Assembly (NCBI GenBank): GCA_018902385.1
Contig: JABSSW010000067.1
Coordinates: forward strand, 1-64,000
Source of the DNA: Physcia stellaris
Lineage: Eukaryota; Ascomycota; Lecanoromycetes; Caliciales; Physciaceae
DNA length: 64,000 nt
Reading direction: 5' to 3'
Shown: one piece after another, positions 46,055 through 58,651 of the stretch
Position numbering within the stretch: the first letter of the stretch is position 1
How the letters are laid out: each line of letters opens with the position of its first letter
Program-made: the position numbers and the translations under genes
Notes under the pieces: generated by a model
Database searches by the model: none
The model's input: the letters and a program-made list of their open reading frames with translations, nothing else
What the model was told of the DNA's origin: nothing

Positions 46055-49000
46055 CTTAAGACACAGAAATGTTTCCAATGCCGTCTACTATCGTGCGCCT
46101 TTGCCCCAACATGACCACTTTGAAGGATAGAAGCATTGGTCCAATGCGCAAGAGGAGGGTTGTGGACCGGATCATTGCATTGGGCTTTGAACATCCAACG
46201 GGATCAAATATACATGTTCGACTTCAGCTAGAGTGTCAGAGCGAGGCCTAAGCCATCCAGATGACGTCTCATACACACTTGAAATTCTCCCTGTGTCCAC
46301 TCGTTACGTCTACCCAAGAAAAACCGGCTGCTTACTCTCCCTGTACCTCAAAGGAAGCCTCGAGATATCCTTGACCATATCGTGGCTAAGAATGACAGGC
46401 AACCCACCATTAAGAATCCGAAACATCATCATGATCCAAGCCTTATGCATCAGAACATCGTCAATCTTACAATTGCGTTGAGTATCCGCAGAGATGTCCG
46501 GTAGATACTCCTGACACCTCTGCGCGCGCTCTCTCCGATCACGTAGCCAGTATTACCGTTTTCGACGCTGCAGGCTGTCTCTCTTTGCATCACTCGTTGT
46601 TATGCTTCATTGAGCGTACCGGGCTCTTCCCATACTGACAACAGCATGATCAGGATCATTGATGGTGCTGCTTCTCCTGGCGAAACCATACAAAGAGGGC
46701 CACGAGCACACTAGGCTCGATGCACCCGAAGTCGCAGGCTGATGTTCGAAGTCGCTGTGTCTGCCCTCATGTGTAAGTTTGGGTAGAAGGCCTTCCTGAC
46801 CAGTTTGAGATCAAGGTCCGCTGGAGACCCATGCAGTCGTTTTTCGGAGAGAAGCTGTGTAGCATCATCGTATTAGCCTCTCGAAAAGACGACACTTGAG
46901 GCAGCAACCCTCAAGAACTGGAAGGAAGCCCACCGTCTTCCCATCCTTTTTGCTTCATGTCTATATCCCTCAACCTCCATCAATTGAGCATTGGGTCGGG
47001 AGCCTACTAGTCAGAGTCGCCCCAAGCGTCGTCGTCGTCGATGTTTATGTTTGTTACATACAACGCAACGCAGAAGACAACGAAGAGTGAGACAGACAAA
47101 GCGAACTCATGGTCATTACTGTAGAGTGCGATAGCGTTCAGAGTGAGCATCCCCACCAGCGTAAAGGCGATCGCGGCCAACACAAATCTCATGAAAATCA
47201 TCCTCAAGATCAAAATGCCACTCCACGAATGTTGTCACTACTTTGCCTAGCCTGCAAAGGATGTTCCAACCTTTGAGCAAACTTGTTTGCGATGAGTAGA
47301 CGCTCGAGGAAACAGTATCGATGTTACTCCACCCATTCTGCACAACCCGAATAACACGACATCGGGATGCAGCTCGCCGGTCCTTGACGCCTGTGCGACG
47401 AGTTCGCTGCCCGGCTCAAGTTTGCGGCACGTAACCGCAGTTCTGCACGAGCAATAGCTCAAGTTGGTAAACACTGGATCATCGCTTGTTATTTTCGCAA
47501 AGCTTACCAGGACGTCAATGAAGCTGGACGAGAATATCTTCCTATGAACCGACTGGCAATGGTCTGACACACGGCCGGACAATGATCCTCGCTATCAAGA
47601 AATCGACCATTTAGGAGATCCTACTGAATTGGATTTCAGTCGCGCTGCATTACAGTCTAGTGGTAACCGTCGAGTACGGGCTCTTGCTTCGGATGCCATG
47701 CAGGCTGCCCAATGTTGCCTAATTAGCCGACCTCTATTCGTCGCTGGGCAAGCTGGTAATATGGACAATCTCCACGGGTCCTACCATTTTCGCGCGCTCT
47801 CTTAGCAATCAATCCTTGGGTGTGCTCTCCGGATACACTCAATTTCGGGACCCCGGACTGGATAAACGATTCACTGACTCCGGAAAGCGAACAGATACCA
47901 ATCAATGCCAAGATGATGGGAAGCAAGTACCGGAAAGCGAGGATGCTAAAAGTTATTCGCTACACCACGTTTCCGCATATGTTTATCAGTATCAAAGGGA
48001 CTCTTGCAATCACTCCCACATTAGGAAACGGCCACATCTGAATGAGTTCTCATCGTGTCTGCTAGGGCCTAGGTAGCGAAATCGACTTAGGAAAAACCAA
48101 TGGTGACCGCACTTGTGGTACGTATTGGCCTGAACCTCAAATGGGGACCTGTACGCAATCAAACAACGTAGTACATCGGCCAAGCATCGCAAGTGGAGAA
48201 CTATGGCAGCTGCAGAACTCAACTTGACAAATCTCTTGCCCTCTTTAGGACCCTAGGTAGCCAACGGTTGGGCAAGGAGAATCCCAGGGATCATAGACCA
48301 GGCTCATGATATTCCACTTTCAAGAACGTCACGCAGTCTTCGAAGCAGGAATCAGCAATGTACCTTGACGTATCACATCATTCTAGCGTTGGCGTGAATT
48401 AATTTCGGCGTCTGAGGTGAGCCTGTGCTTCTCGCTTCTCGATCAGATCACCCACTAATTTTAGCACGTTAGCTATAGCTCATCACTGCATCAAGCTCTA
48501 TCCAGTTTCCGAGTCGAAGCCACTCAGGCCGGTTTATCGGGAGCGTCCCATTGACCGTCCAAAACAAAGCGAAGACCACCAAAACTTGGGCGCTCCCAAA
48601 AACGCTCCTGAAGAGTCGTTGGTGTAAAATGTGAGCAAGGCCTGCAGATCGTGGCTGGTTTGAGTGGTTTCTGGAGTAAGTTTTGCTCAATTGGTCAAAG
48701 TGTGAAACAACTGGCAATTGCCCTATCGGCTGTAGCTGTACCCCTCAAGCAAGATTGACTAGACTACTGACTTGGACTCTACTCGACATATAAGCGATAT
48801 AAGCGCCAGAAAGTCCTATTATCTAGTGGTGGACCAGGTTTCTCCGCACTTCCGCGTTCGAAACGACTGGAAGAAAAGCCTGCCTTCTAAGACAATCAGA
48901 TCCTGATGACGATATAAAGTGCACAAAACAGTGCCAAATTGTTTTCCATTGGAACCCTGTGACTATAGATTATATGCGACCTGAAGACCGCTTGGCCACA

Positions 49001-49787
49001 GGTAAGAGTTATCTGCCTGCATTTCTAGCTTTCTGCAATCCTGCCGAACGGCAGATGCACCCGATGGCTTTCAAATCGCGGATTTATGTTTCACCTAATT
49101 ACATATCACCGTCAAATTAGGCAAGGTTCAAGGTCACTCGCCTCGTAGCGAATTCTTCTGTGCTGGGAAGATCCCACACTAATGCACGTCGTTCAACCGT
49201 CCCGTCTGATGGTGACTACTCGCAGATCCTCTCCAATCAATCATTCAGGCCGTTGCATACCCCTCTCAAGCTTGGGCCAATTGTGCTGGGCAATTTGAGG
49301 CATTGCGATAACATGGACAAAGGCTATACATCTCAACTCACGATAGGTTCGCCTCCGGCCACCGCACCGTGCCGTGTCACCATGCTTTTTCGAGGCTTGA
49401 TGCATGATCTTCCTAGGTTCTACAAGTACCGAATGTTGGAGGAAAGTGATGACAGATCATCCATCGAATTCTTTGGACGGAGCCAATTGCGATCGTCTCG
49501 TGATTGGTGCAATAATCGACCCATCCACAACGTTGCTCATCCTGCCTCGCACATCGACACTAGCGTTACACCTTCTGCATGTTGATTGATGGACTAACAA
49601 TCTACGAATTATATTAGTGTGCCGACGTCAAGCGGCATGCATGCCTGAAGCTCAGGGACCTTCGTCACCTTCTCTTCCGAGTCCGTAAGCTTCCTAACAC
49701 CGCAATTATTACTAAAGGCCAGACCTTGCAATATGGCGATTCTCCATTTTGCAAATTTGGCACGCACGACTGTATGTAGCAGCAGTC
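46055..49787. other. Gene-poor interval, possible gene debris
   Basis: About 3.7 kb without an intact gene. A minus-strand segment at 47213-47007 encodes two hydrophobic stretches (FVLAAIAFTLVGMLTL and FALSVSLFVVFCVALYV) followed by an acidic end, like the C-terminus of a small membrane protein, but no upstream exons could be joined. ORFs at 46069-46251 and 49160-49585 show no recognisable domain. The interval may contain degraded genes. Confidence 0.35.
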
Positions 49788-51057
49788 ATGGGGCTTCCTT
49801 CGGCGGCGGTGGCTATGATAGCGACCAATGCTATCTTCATGGGCCTTGCTATCATATCTGTCGTTGTCCGGATATATGTCCGCTTGCGACATAACCCTCC
49901 TCTCTTCATAGATGATTACCTCATCTTCGCTGCGCTGGTAAGCTGCCTGATCGAACCCATTTCTAACACCGCTGATACAGCGTCAGATCTGCTCAGTCGC
50001 GCTCGCAGCGACGAACATAATCGGCGTTCCTGTGGGTGGCTTCGGCTACTCGTTCAGTTCCTTGCCAGAATCCACGCAAATACACTTCTTCAAGGTCAGT
50101 CACAGCTCCCTATTCAAGCCCGTCAACGCTTGAGTTCCTCGCGCAGGATTTCACCAAGAGGGCACCTCACTGACAACCAACCCCACAGAGCCTCTTCGCG
50201 CTCCAATTCTTCTACGTCTTCGCCGTCGCCTTCGTCAAGCTCTCAGTCCTCTACTTCTACGCCCGCATCTTCTCCGTCGGCCGCTTCCCGACCATCGTGC
50301 GCATCATGTTCCTCGTCGTCATCGCCTGGCTCATCGCCTTCTTCTTCGCGACATTGCTCCAGATCTACCCCATCTGGTGCAACTGGATCGTCTGCAACCC
50401 GACCACCAATTACCCGCTCATGTACGTGTGCCAGAGCGCCACGGACATCGTGCTCGATATCATTATATTGTGTCTGCCCGCGTACAGCATCAGCCAGCTG
50501 CAGATGAGTTTGAACAAGAAGATCGGCCTGGGAGCGGTGTTTGGGCTCGGGGTGTTCTGCGTCGTGTCCAGTGCCGCGAGGCTGGCGTACACGGCTGAAT
50601 ACCTCGCGTTGAATCCGTTCAAGAATCAATCGCCGGAGCTAAATAGTGTGTTTCCTCCCCTTCCTTCCTCCTTCCTTCGCCCAACCCTTTCCCATACACC
50701 AACTAATCACCCACCACAGACGACGAAACAGGCATAATAATGTGGTCCGGCATCGAAGCCTGCGCCTCCACCATCTGCGCCAACCTCCCCTCCTACGGGC
50801 CCCTGATCACCAAGTCCCGCGACCTCGAATACATCGTCTCCGCCATCCGCTCTAAGCTTTCTCCCCATAGCCATCCCCACCACAACACACACAAAGGCTC
50901 GCGCGGCACCCAGCTGTCGAGTTCCTCGGAACATATCATTGTGGATTCGGCGCTGCGGACGACGATTGAGGGGGGTGTTAGGGATGGGGATGGAAGGGAG
51001 GGGGGGGTGGAGATGGAGATGGGGAGGATTGAGGTGAGTACTACGGTGCATATTTGA
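49788..51057 (+). CDS. PTH11-type rhodopsin-like membrane receptor
   Basis: A seven-helix protein of the fungal rhodopsin/PTH11 family, proposed surface receptors. Exons: 49788-49937, 49981-50094, 50189-50645 and 50720-51057, with introns of 43, 94 and 74 nt, all in phase. The ATG at 49788 opens MGLPSAAVAMIATNAIFMGL, followed by the family block RIYVRLRHNPPLFIDDYLIF. Later blocks are FALQFFYVFAVAFVKLSVLY, FFATLLQIYPIWCNW, TDIVLDIIILCLPAYSI and WSGIEACASTICANLPSYGP. The cytoplasmic tail is hydrophilic. Read through, the protein has 352 residues. A strong donor (GTGAGT at 51034) and acceptor (TTGTTAG at 51120) allow a further intron; splicing would give VTSAIESSATGAG and a longer tail to 51390, 434 residues. 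I cannot decide between the two ends. Confidence 0.8.
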
Positions 51058-51644
51058 TGGCGGAGGGAAGAGGAGGGTGGGGTTGGCGTATGGTTTTGTC
51101 TAATTCTGTGGGTTTGTTAGGTTACTTCGGCGATTGAGTCTTCGGCGACGGGGGCGGGGTTGGGAGGGGATGGGGGAGGGGAAAGGAGGGTGGTGGCGAA
51201 ATTTGGAAGGGGAAGGATGTTGGTGGCGAAAACAGGATGGGAAGGGAGGATGGCGCAGGGCATAAATGTGATACCCAGTCTTTTAGTGTGCTTGTATAAG
51301 GTCGTGATCGGTTTTGGATATTCTACTCTAATATCACGATTTATAGCTTTTATGAGTTTGGATTGGACCGTAGTGGTCTTTGAAAAATGATATTCTTGCT
51401 GGCAGTCGCTAGTGGGAAGGATATGGTTGTGGAAACGGTTTGTTGCGAGTGATGCTCCAATCATGATTTTGAGATTGAAGAGAAAATACTTTTGATCAAA
51501 CCGCAAAGAGACCAGGACCACCCCCAAACATTTGCACCCGTGCTCGAAGACTCCGACAAGGTCATAGTCCCCCTTTAGATGATAGACTGCGCAACCACCA
51601 GCTCCAGTCCTACTTGCACCCATGTTTCAAGACTCCATAAATTC

Positions 51645-53636
51645 TCATCCGCCCCTTTGGATAATCCATCGCCCGCCCATCATCTCTAATCCTACTTCCC
51701 CACCCCCAAACCCCCTCCTCCCCACCACCCCCAGCACAGCATACACCGCAACCCCAAGCGCACACATCCCACTCACAACCCCAAAGCCCTTCGCATACCG
51801 CGGCTTATCCTCCTCCGGGAACAGATACGCGCCATAGATCTGCGCCAAATTGCCCATCGCGTTCACAAACGCCAGACTTACGCCCCGGGTACTGGTGTCC
51901 TGGCCCAGGGCGCCGAAGGTGGAGGAGGCGAAGGAGAGGGAGAGCGCGTTGGTGGACCAGAGGCCTGCGGTTAGGAGGACGAGGAGGGTGTAGCGTGCTG
52001 AGAAATTCAGGGTGATGGTTGTGGCGATGGAGCAGGCGAGGGAGAGGGTGAGCCAGCCTGGTGGAGTTTGGTTTGTTAGTACATGGAGAGAGGAGGGGAT
52101 GAGGAGAGGGGAGAGGGGAGATGGAGGATGGAGGATTGACCTGAGATGATGAAGCCGCGCTTTTGGGGCACTTTGTCGCTGAAGTAACCCGTTATGGCGT
52201 TGCAGACGAAGGCGACGGCGTATATTGGCACGGTCTGGGATTCGTTAGTCGAGCGTTGTTGCGCTAGGTTTGAGATGCTGAGCTTGTACCATGTATTGAG
52301 CTTTGTTGGCCGTGTAACCCAAACCTTCGACGAGGGTGGGATAGAAGTAAGATAGTGTCGAGGATCCAACAATGACCTATATTATACATGGGTTAATAGG
52401 ATCTTGAGTTATGTACTTTCCTTGGGCTTACCATGTAGCCTACTGTGAAAAGCCACAAGGTCCGGTTTTTGAAGCTCTGCTGGATCGGACGTAGCGCGCC
52501 TTTGAGTGGTGATCTATCTGAGCTTGAAGCCATTTCCTTCTCTTCGGTAGAGGTGTGGCTGGCCTGCAAGCGCTCGTGTGCTAAGCGTCGCTCGGGCTGC
52601 GTGAGGCGCTTCGAGGTCAAAGGGAAATCTAGAAGGAGAAAGTGTGCAATGACAGCCTGGAAAGTCGTCAGTCCTTGCCCGAGGAGAGAAAGGCTGTACA
52701 AAGAAGGCCACAGCTTATGTCCAAATGTTATTGGTTTAATTGAGTCGGTGTGACCATGTTCCGAACAATGCGTGTATTACGGAAAGAAGGGGACGCAATC
52801 TAGAACTAGGAAAGGCTCTCAATAAGACCTTCAAAACATACCCATCCGATTGAGGCTACTCCTTCTACAATCTAAAGCTAGATCAGTGCTCAGACTTCGC
52901 AGATGCATAGAAGAGCTGTCATACGAAGAGCCATCGCCAGCCCCTAATACCATGCGCACCGTCTAGATTCTTAGTGATAGCTCCAGCAAGCAATCCTCCG
53001 AAAGCACCCGAAAGGATGGCGGCAGAAATGTAAACGGCAAATCGCTTGGACTGCTCTTCCTTCTTATACCACGAAGAGAGAATGAGGAGTACCCCTGGGG
53101 AGAAGCCTGCTTCTAGAACACCAACCACGAATCGAAGAGCCACCAGCTGCCTATAGCTCTTGATCGCTGCCATACAACATGTGACAGTACCCCATAAGAT
53201 CATGATGGTTGGTAAGAACACCGACGGTCTGGACTTTGAAAGGATCAAGCTGAGAGTCTTAGCTGCCGGGGTATGGCAATACGCGCATGCTTACTTGCTA
53301 GGGACCTCAAATATGACATAGGAAACAAAGAAGACGACCAAAGCTACAGAGTATTGACCCGAGCTGAGGCTGAGGTCGCTTTGAAGTCCTGCGATTTTTG
53401 CATTGCCGATACTTTACTGCTTAGCTTTTGGCAACCGTGTAGCCCGAAGATACTGACTTGGTACGATCGATGTATGATAGCAAGTACATCAGCCATACGG
53501 TAGGCAGAAGAAAGAGATCGATTTTCTTTACAAGTGTTCTCTCATCAACAGGCGATTGGACGATAGACTGGTTCTCAGCACTCTCGGTAAGCCCTAGGGC
53601 ATCTGCTGTGGTGCTCTTCGGACTTTTTGACTCCAT
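51645..53636 (-). CDS. MFS transporter, allantoate-permease (Dal5/ACS) family
   Basis: A twelve-helix proton symporter of the anion:cation symporter family, which takes up small organic anions such as allantoate, nicotinate or sugar acids. Exon 1 (53636-53458) has KKIDLFLLPTVWLMYLLSYI; exon 2 (53411-53295) has NIGNAKIAGLQSDLSLSSGQ; exon 3 starts at 53249 with LILSKSRPSVFLPTIM and holds the family block FVVGVLEAGFSPGVLLILSS. Later exons carry AVIAHFLLLDFPLTSKRLT, the central loop, FTVGYM, SYFYPTLVEGLGYTANKA, FVCNAITGYFSDKVPQKRGF and FVNAMGNLAQIYGAYLFPEE. At least seven short introns join in phase where checked; the intron from the WLFIVEGVASIGW segment to AVIAHF is longer, roughly 190 nt. It is divergent from the SDR gene, 403 bases away, which suggests shared control. 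Confidence 0.85.
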
Positions 53637-54039
53637 TGTGCCTTGAAAAGGAAGATGAGAATAAGAAAGTCTGTTGAAGACAGGCTGGAGAAATTGTCTT
53701 CACGCGTGGTCAAAGCACTGCTTCTTGTACCCCAGACTTGAGATGCTGTACATCACGATTATGCCAATAAGCATAATCCTCCGCTGCAAGCGTTATGCGG
53801 CCCAATCATCGGCCATTTCGGACACACCAGGTCAGGTTCGAGCATGAACGCAAAGCGCACAAGGTCGATCCCTACGTAAGGATAACATGACGTAGCTTTA
53901 AGGCCGACACAAAATACTGTAACCATTGTTTGGTGCAGGCAGGTTCTCGGTGGACTTGGTCGCTCGGACATTGAGCTCGTAAACCGCGGTCACGCCCTTA
54001 CTGCCCCTTTCGTGGGTTCTGATTTGGCTACATTCAGCG
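53637..54039. promoter_or_regulatory. Shared intergenic region of the divergent MFS and SDR genes
   Basis: This 403-base gap lies between two start codons pointing away from each other and must hold both promoters. I did not recognise a specific operator. Confidence 0.5.
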
Positions 54040-55049
54040 ATGCCAGACAGTAAAGGAATTGACGTGGTCGGCTCTCTGACCGCAGAGCCACAAGCAAGCC
54101 ATTCATGGCAAGTCAATCTCGCAGACAAGATCATAGCCAGTATGTAAGCATGTCGTTCCAGAATGTTGCGGTAATGTGTTCTTGATCGCTTACTTCCCAG
54201 TTACCGGTGCCAATCAAGGCATTGGCCTTGGTGTAGCCGAGGTTTGCCTGATGAACTCTGCCAAAGTCGTCTATTCTCTCGATATCAGTGATCCAGCGGA
54301 TGAGTTCACGACGCTTCAAGCAAAGCATCGGAATCTGAAATACGTGAGAACGGATGTAACACAGAAAGGAAGCATTGAGAAAGCAATAGCCTCAATCTAC
54401 GAGCAGGAAGGGCGCCTGGACGGGTTTGTGGCCAATGCTGGGATGACGAAACATCAGCCAGCATTGGAATTCGATGATGACCAACTTCATCAGATTTTCG
54501 AGCTCAACGTAGGTCCGCCAAGGCGCAACACGCTCAGTAATGATAGGAGACTGGACTCACCAGACATTTTGCCAGGTCTTTGGCACCTACCATTGTGCTA
54601 CTGCAGTAGCTCAGTCGTGGATTGAAAGAGGCATCACGGGCTCGATCGTCTTTACGGCATCAATGACATCGTATCGACCAAACAGGGTGAGTCGATCCAT
54701 CCTCCGTGTAAGTATTCAAGTCTGACTTCAGGATCCGAAGGCTGCACCATCTGCCCCATATGGGGGTACCAAAGCGGCAGTGCGCAACATGGCGCATACA
54801 CTTGCCATGGAGTGGGCCAAGCATGGCATCCGGGTCAACAGTGTATCCCCAGGCTTCGTAAGAACCGCAATGACGACCTACATGGAAGGGTCGCCGGACT
54901 GGGAGCTGAAGATGAAGTATTATGGGGGTATGCCACGGTTGGCGAAGCCGCAGGAACTTGGAGGGGCTTATGTGTATTTACTCTCCGACGCAGCATCGTA
55001 CACGACAGGTATAGATATCCCGGTGGCAGGAATTGTGGGAGCTTGGTAG
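54040..55049 (+). CDS. Short-chain dehydrogenase/reductase, classical
   Basis: An NAD(P)-dependent oxidoreductase of the classical SDR family. Four exons encode 278 residues: 54040-54139, 54201-54508, 54576-54686 and 54732-55049, with introns of 61, 67 and 45 nt, all in phase. The start at 54040 gives MPDSKGIDVVGSLTAEP, then VNLADKIIA spliced to ITGANQGIG, the glycine-rich cofactor site. Asp in YSLDISD may set cofactor preference. Further motifs are FVANAG (NNAG type), the catalytic Ser in FTASMTSY, and YxxxK as YGGTK. The C-terminus has VNSVSPGFVRTAM and GIDIPVAG. It resembles fungal sorbose/xylulose-reductase or mannitol-dehydrogenase-like SDRs, but the substrate cannot be read. It is paired divergently with an MFS permease, so a role in using the imported compound is plausible. 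Confidence 0.85.
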
Positions 55050-55989
55050 CTAATGGGTGCCTTTGTGCCCCGGCCAACGCCGACGGGTATCTGATTCTCC
55101 TTGTTGCGTGGGCGGTCTGGCGTACGCAAAAGATTGATTATACATATCGACATCGAGTGAAGACATATTGCTTTGCTCTTTTCCGGTTGTAGATTTCTAC
55201 TGTGCTCAACGCAGGATTGGCGGTTCGGTTTGTGGTAAAGGTAGGTGTGGATAGAGGAATGGCACCGGCTCATGTACTCCATGTTCATTCATCAGCGAAG
55301 AAGCCCTTTGTGAGAGATGAGTACTAATCACAGCCCGAGTGCTTTCCTGGCGATGCAGGTCCAGATGTGAGGTGAAGATACGACGTCGGAGAACACAGCT
55401 AGCATCTCGTTGTATGTTCAGAGCTTCGAGTTCACTTGACGATGGGTATTCCAATAGAGCTAACAGACAGTAATGATACTGTTTGCGAGAGCAGTAACCG
55501 TTGAGAGATTGAGACGGTGTTGGGGGTGACGTTAACATCGAGTGATGGAGAAGGGTGGAATTTGCTTGGGGGTATTCTAGGGAGGACGGAGTCTCGGGCT
55601 ACGGGCGGCTCTGCCTTAGCGGCTGTCTAGGCGCCCGCCGCCCCGAATCCCAACTGTCTCACTCTCCGTCGTCTCCGACCGGGACTCACTGCTACTTTCA
55701 ACTCTACAGTAAGTCGACTCATTCAGCCGATAGACATCTACCTTCTACATCTGGCACCCGGACTGGTTCCTTCATTACCTTCGGACCCTCAGCCAAGATC
55801 GGCATTTGTTTTCAAGTCCACAACGATGAACGCATCGCCGCGCTACTCGAGAACGAGCCGAGGGCTGGTATCAGCAGCAAGAATTCGTCGCACCAAATTT
55901 ACGTCGCATGACTTACCAGAGACCGGATGACCTAGACCCCGGTGTTGACATACTGGACCTTGAACGCTTATTGCCGCTAGACAATGGCC
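55050..55989. other. Intergenic region
   Basis: About 940 bases with no supported gene. Short ORFs on both strands have no recognisable motif. Confidence 0.4.
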
Positions 55990-57195
55990 GAAATAAGAGA
56001 GCGGAGGCTCCTTGCAATACAGCAGCATCATTGGGTACGCTGGGGTCTTTGCCCTAGAGATCTGGGATACATTGCTGGTGGAATTGGGAATCAAAAGCAT
56101 TCTCAACCTACGAGCTATCAACCAAAATGTCAGATCCACCGTGGACACCCAACCGAAGTATGAAATTCTTTCAAAGCAGGCTCCAGCACTAGTCCCTGCT
56201 GTTCTCAGCACCAGGCTCATTCCATCTCCAACCCTGTCACAACCAATCCTGCCCACGCAGTCATGCAGCATCTGCGGCGAGTCTTATGCCTGAGTTCATC
56301 TCTTGACCACCCGCCGGGTTTGCTATATCTATTTCACAACAAAATCCGAATTCCAGCCAGCTCTTCGTCCTCTTGTTAGGGCAGCTTATGGCCTTGTGAA
56401 GGGGACAGTGACATGGCTTCCAACCATGTTGAGCTTATTAGGTACATATGGATTATAATTCCACGGATAATCTCACTAGAACCGTCAAATCTTAGGTGAC
56501 AACGTCGCCGCGCGTCGAGCTGCTATACATTTGCCTGGAACAACACCAGCACTCGATATTCTCATGGAACCGAGGCGGCTGGCCCAAGTTCGCGAAGGCC
56601 CACAACACGCAGAGATGATTATGGCTTACGCGCGTCGATTGAGAGGTATTCACAAATACAAGGGACGCCCACATCATGGGGTTGTCCCGGCGACCGCCGA
56701 ACAAGATTCATCTCATGGTCTGATAATAAGTGGTGCTAATTTTTAGGACACACCGACAGATCTACGACTACCCAACTTGGGACGAAATCAGAAGATGATG
56801 TTGTTTTCATGTCGTTATCATATCGTCTTCATGTCATCTTCATATGCTTTGTGCCAAACACGGGTAAGCATGTTATCATATTGGGTGTATCGATGGCGAT
56901 GCATGGGAGGCAAGATAGCACCACACCAGACCATGGGATATACTCGTCGACTCATGTGCGTGGTCCGCATCTTATCGTGGGATCGCCAGATGGGTAAGTT
57001 GGATTTTTGAAGAGCGTGTCAAGGTTGTGCTCAAGAACAGCAATGTGGTCGACAGCAGATTCCAGAAGGATGTATTCAGAGATCGACGTTATTAAACACG
57101 TTGCTTACTGCGCCGAGTCCCGGCGACTTTTGAGGGCTTACCTGGGCAATCGGTCTCTTGGAGTTGAGACAGAATCGCAGGACTCGTATGTCTAA
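55990..57195 (+). pseudogene. F-box protein relic
   Basis: Pieces of a fungal F-box protein are readable in shifting frames. The F-box-like part is EIWDTLLVELGIKSILNLRA with INQNVRSTVD near 56060-56150, followed by a SCSICGE motif near 56265 and, in another frame, TTRRVCYIYFTTKSEFQPAL near 56300. A further open piece, 56490-56746, contains ARRAAIHLPGTTPAL and YARRLRGIHKYKGRP, which fits the region after the Cys pair in such proteins. No single intron model joins these pieces, and two or more frame changes are needed. It could be a pseudogene or a gene with sequence errors. Confidence 0.4.
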
Positions 57196-58651
57196 AGCTA
57201 GACATAATGCACGACTTGCTTTGTCAACACCATGTCAAACTGTCCTTTACCTGTCGAGCAACGCTAGAATCCCCAGATTGAAAGGGCCTTAAGGCAAGGA
57301 CAGGCCTTTGTCCTGCATTTGGAATCATCATCGCGACACACTTCAGACTGCGTGTCAGTATGGTGCCGCGATCTCATTGGGACGATGATGTGGTAATACC
57401 CCATCACAAGCTCTCTTATCCATCTTTAAATGACTGACATGGTCAGAGATAAGATACTATCGGTACCAATGAGTCTGGCAGTCTCTTGTTGGAACACATC
57501 TCGTGTAGTGATGATAGATCTGGTAATCCTGCGACTAAGAGATCCTAATGTGGAGCACTGCTAAATCTCTTCTATATATAGCTATTCTGCTTGGCCCATA
57601 GCCCCCATACCGAGAGCAAAGGATGAGGAGCCAAGCACCTGCGATCCCTTCATCCAATTAATAATGTTGTGGCAAAGCTTTTGGAGGACAATCTACAACC
57701 GCGAGACCTGTGATCAGTCAACATTATTCACAAAGGGTGGTTGCTTTGTGCTTGTCCGCAGTATCTGAAACGCTCATATCTCGTGCTTGGACATCCAGAG
57801 TCCCGACAACTCTCCTAGTCAGGGCTGTGAGTTGCAACTTGGCTGCTTACTGCATAAGGATGAAATGGTCTGCATGATCAAAGTGCTGAGGCTGAAAGCT
57901 TGAACAAGAAGGTCGCCTATGGTTGGTTCAACAGTCTGCTAATAGAGTACTGACAATTAAATTAATCATTAGTACGTACAGTAGTACTCGACGCCTTGTC
58001 CTCAGAATCTCGAAACCAGCGCACGACCACCACACTACTGTATGCCGATCGAATCACGGTCGTTTGAGAACCGATCGGCGTGCTCTAGCTCGTTTAGATG
58101 CATGTTCCAACAGCTCCGTTAGCCGAGAAGATTCTCTAGGCTTGTTTCGTCCCCAGCCTAGACCTTTTAGCTAGAGCGGTACTCCACCCTTTCCATGCGA
58201 ACGGTACCGAGAAATCGGGACAAACTCAAGAAACCATGGTTGCAACAAATCATGATTCGGCTCTGCCCCCAGAAAAGGCTGCGCTGGCAGAAAAAAGCAA
58301 ACATTACAGTTGTGGTAGCTCATGCAATGTTCCATATCGGTCGGAAAAGTGTTCGCAAAGGGTACCAGCTAGACTACGCCGCATCCCCCAACACCCTGCA
58401 GGATCGACATCCCGGCCATATCCCACCCCACCTGCTTTCGGCAGTGGCATGATAAAATAGCAATAATGCCTCAGCCTCATTGCTTCATCTATTTTCTCCT
58501 CACTCTCCCTCCCTATCTGTTACATCGTCGTTCGAACGTCTTCGGGGGAGTGTAGGAGTCTTAGCATCTTCCCGGGAAACCCAGGAAAACTCCACGCAAG
58601 AACACAAAGAGAAATCCATCTTCCCCGATCTTCACGTTGATAACTTCAAAG
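57196..58651. other. Intergenic region
   Basis: About 1.45 kb with no supported gene. It precedes the large membrane glycoprotein gene and should include its promoter. The last 150 bases look like a CT-rich fungal leader. Confidence 0.4.

Noticed and set aside
49160-49585. 141-residue plus-strand ORF upstream of the receptor gene
   Set aside because: Starts at CTG, no recognisable domain and no intron signals to extend it.
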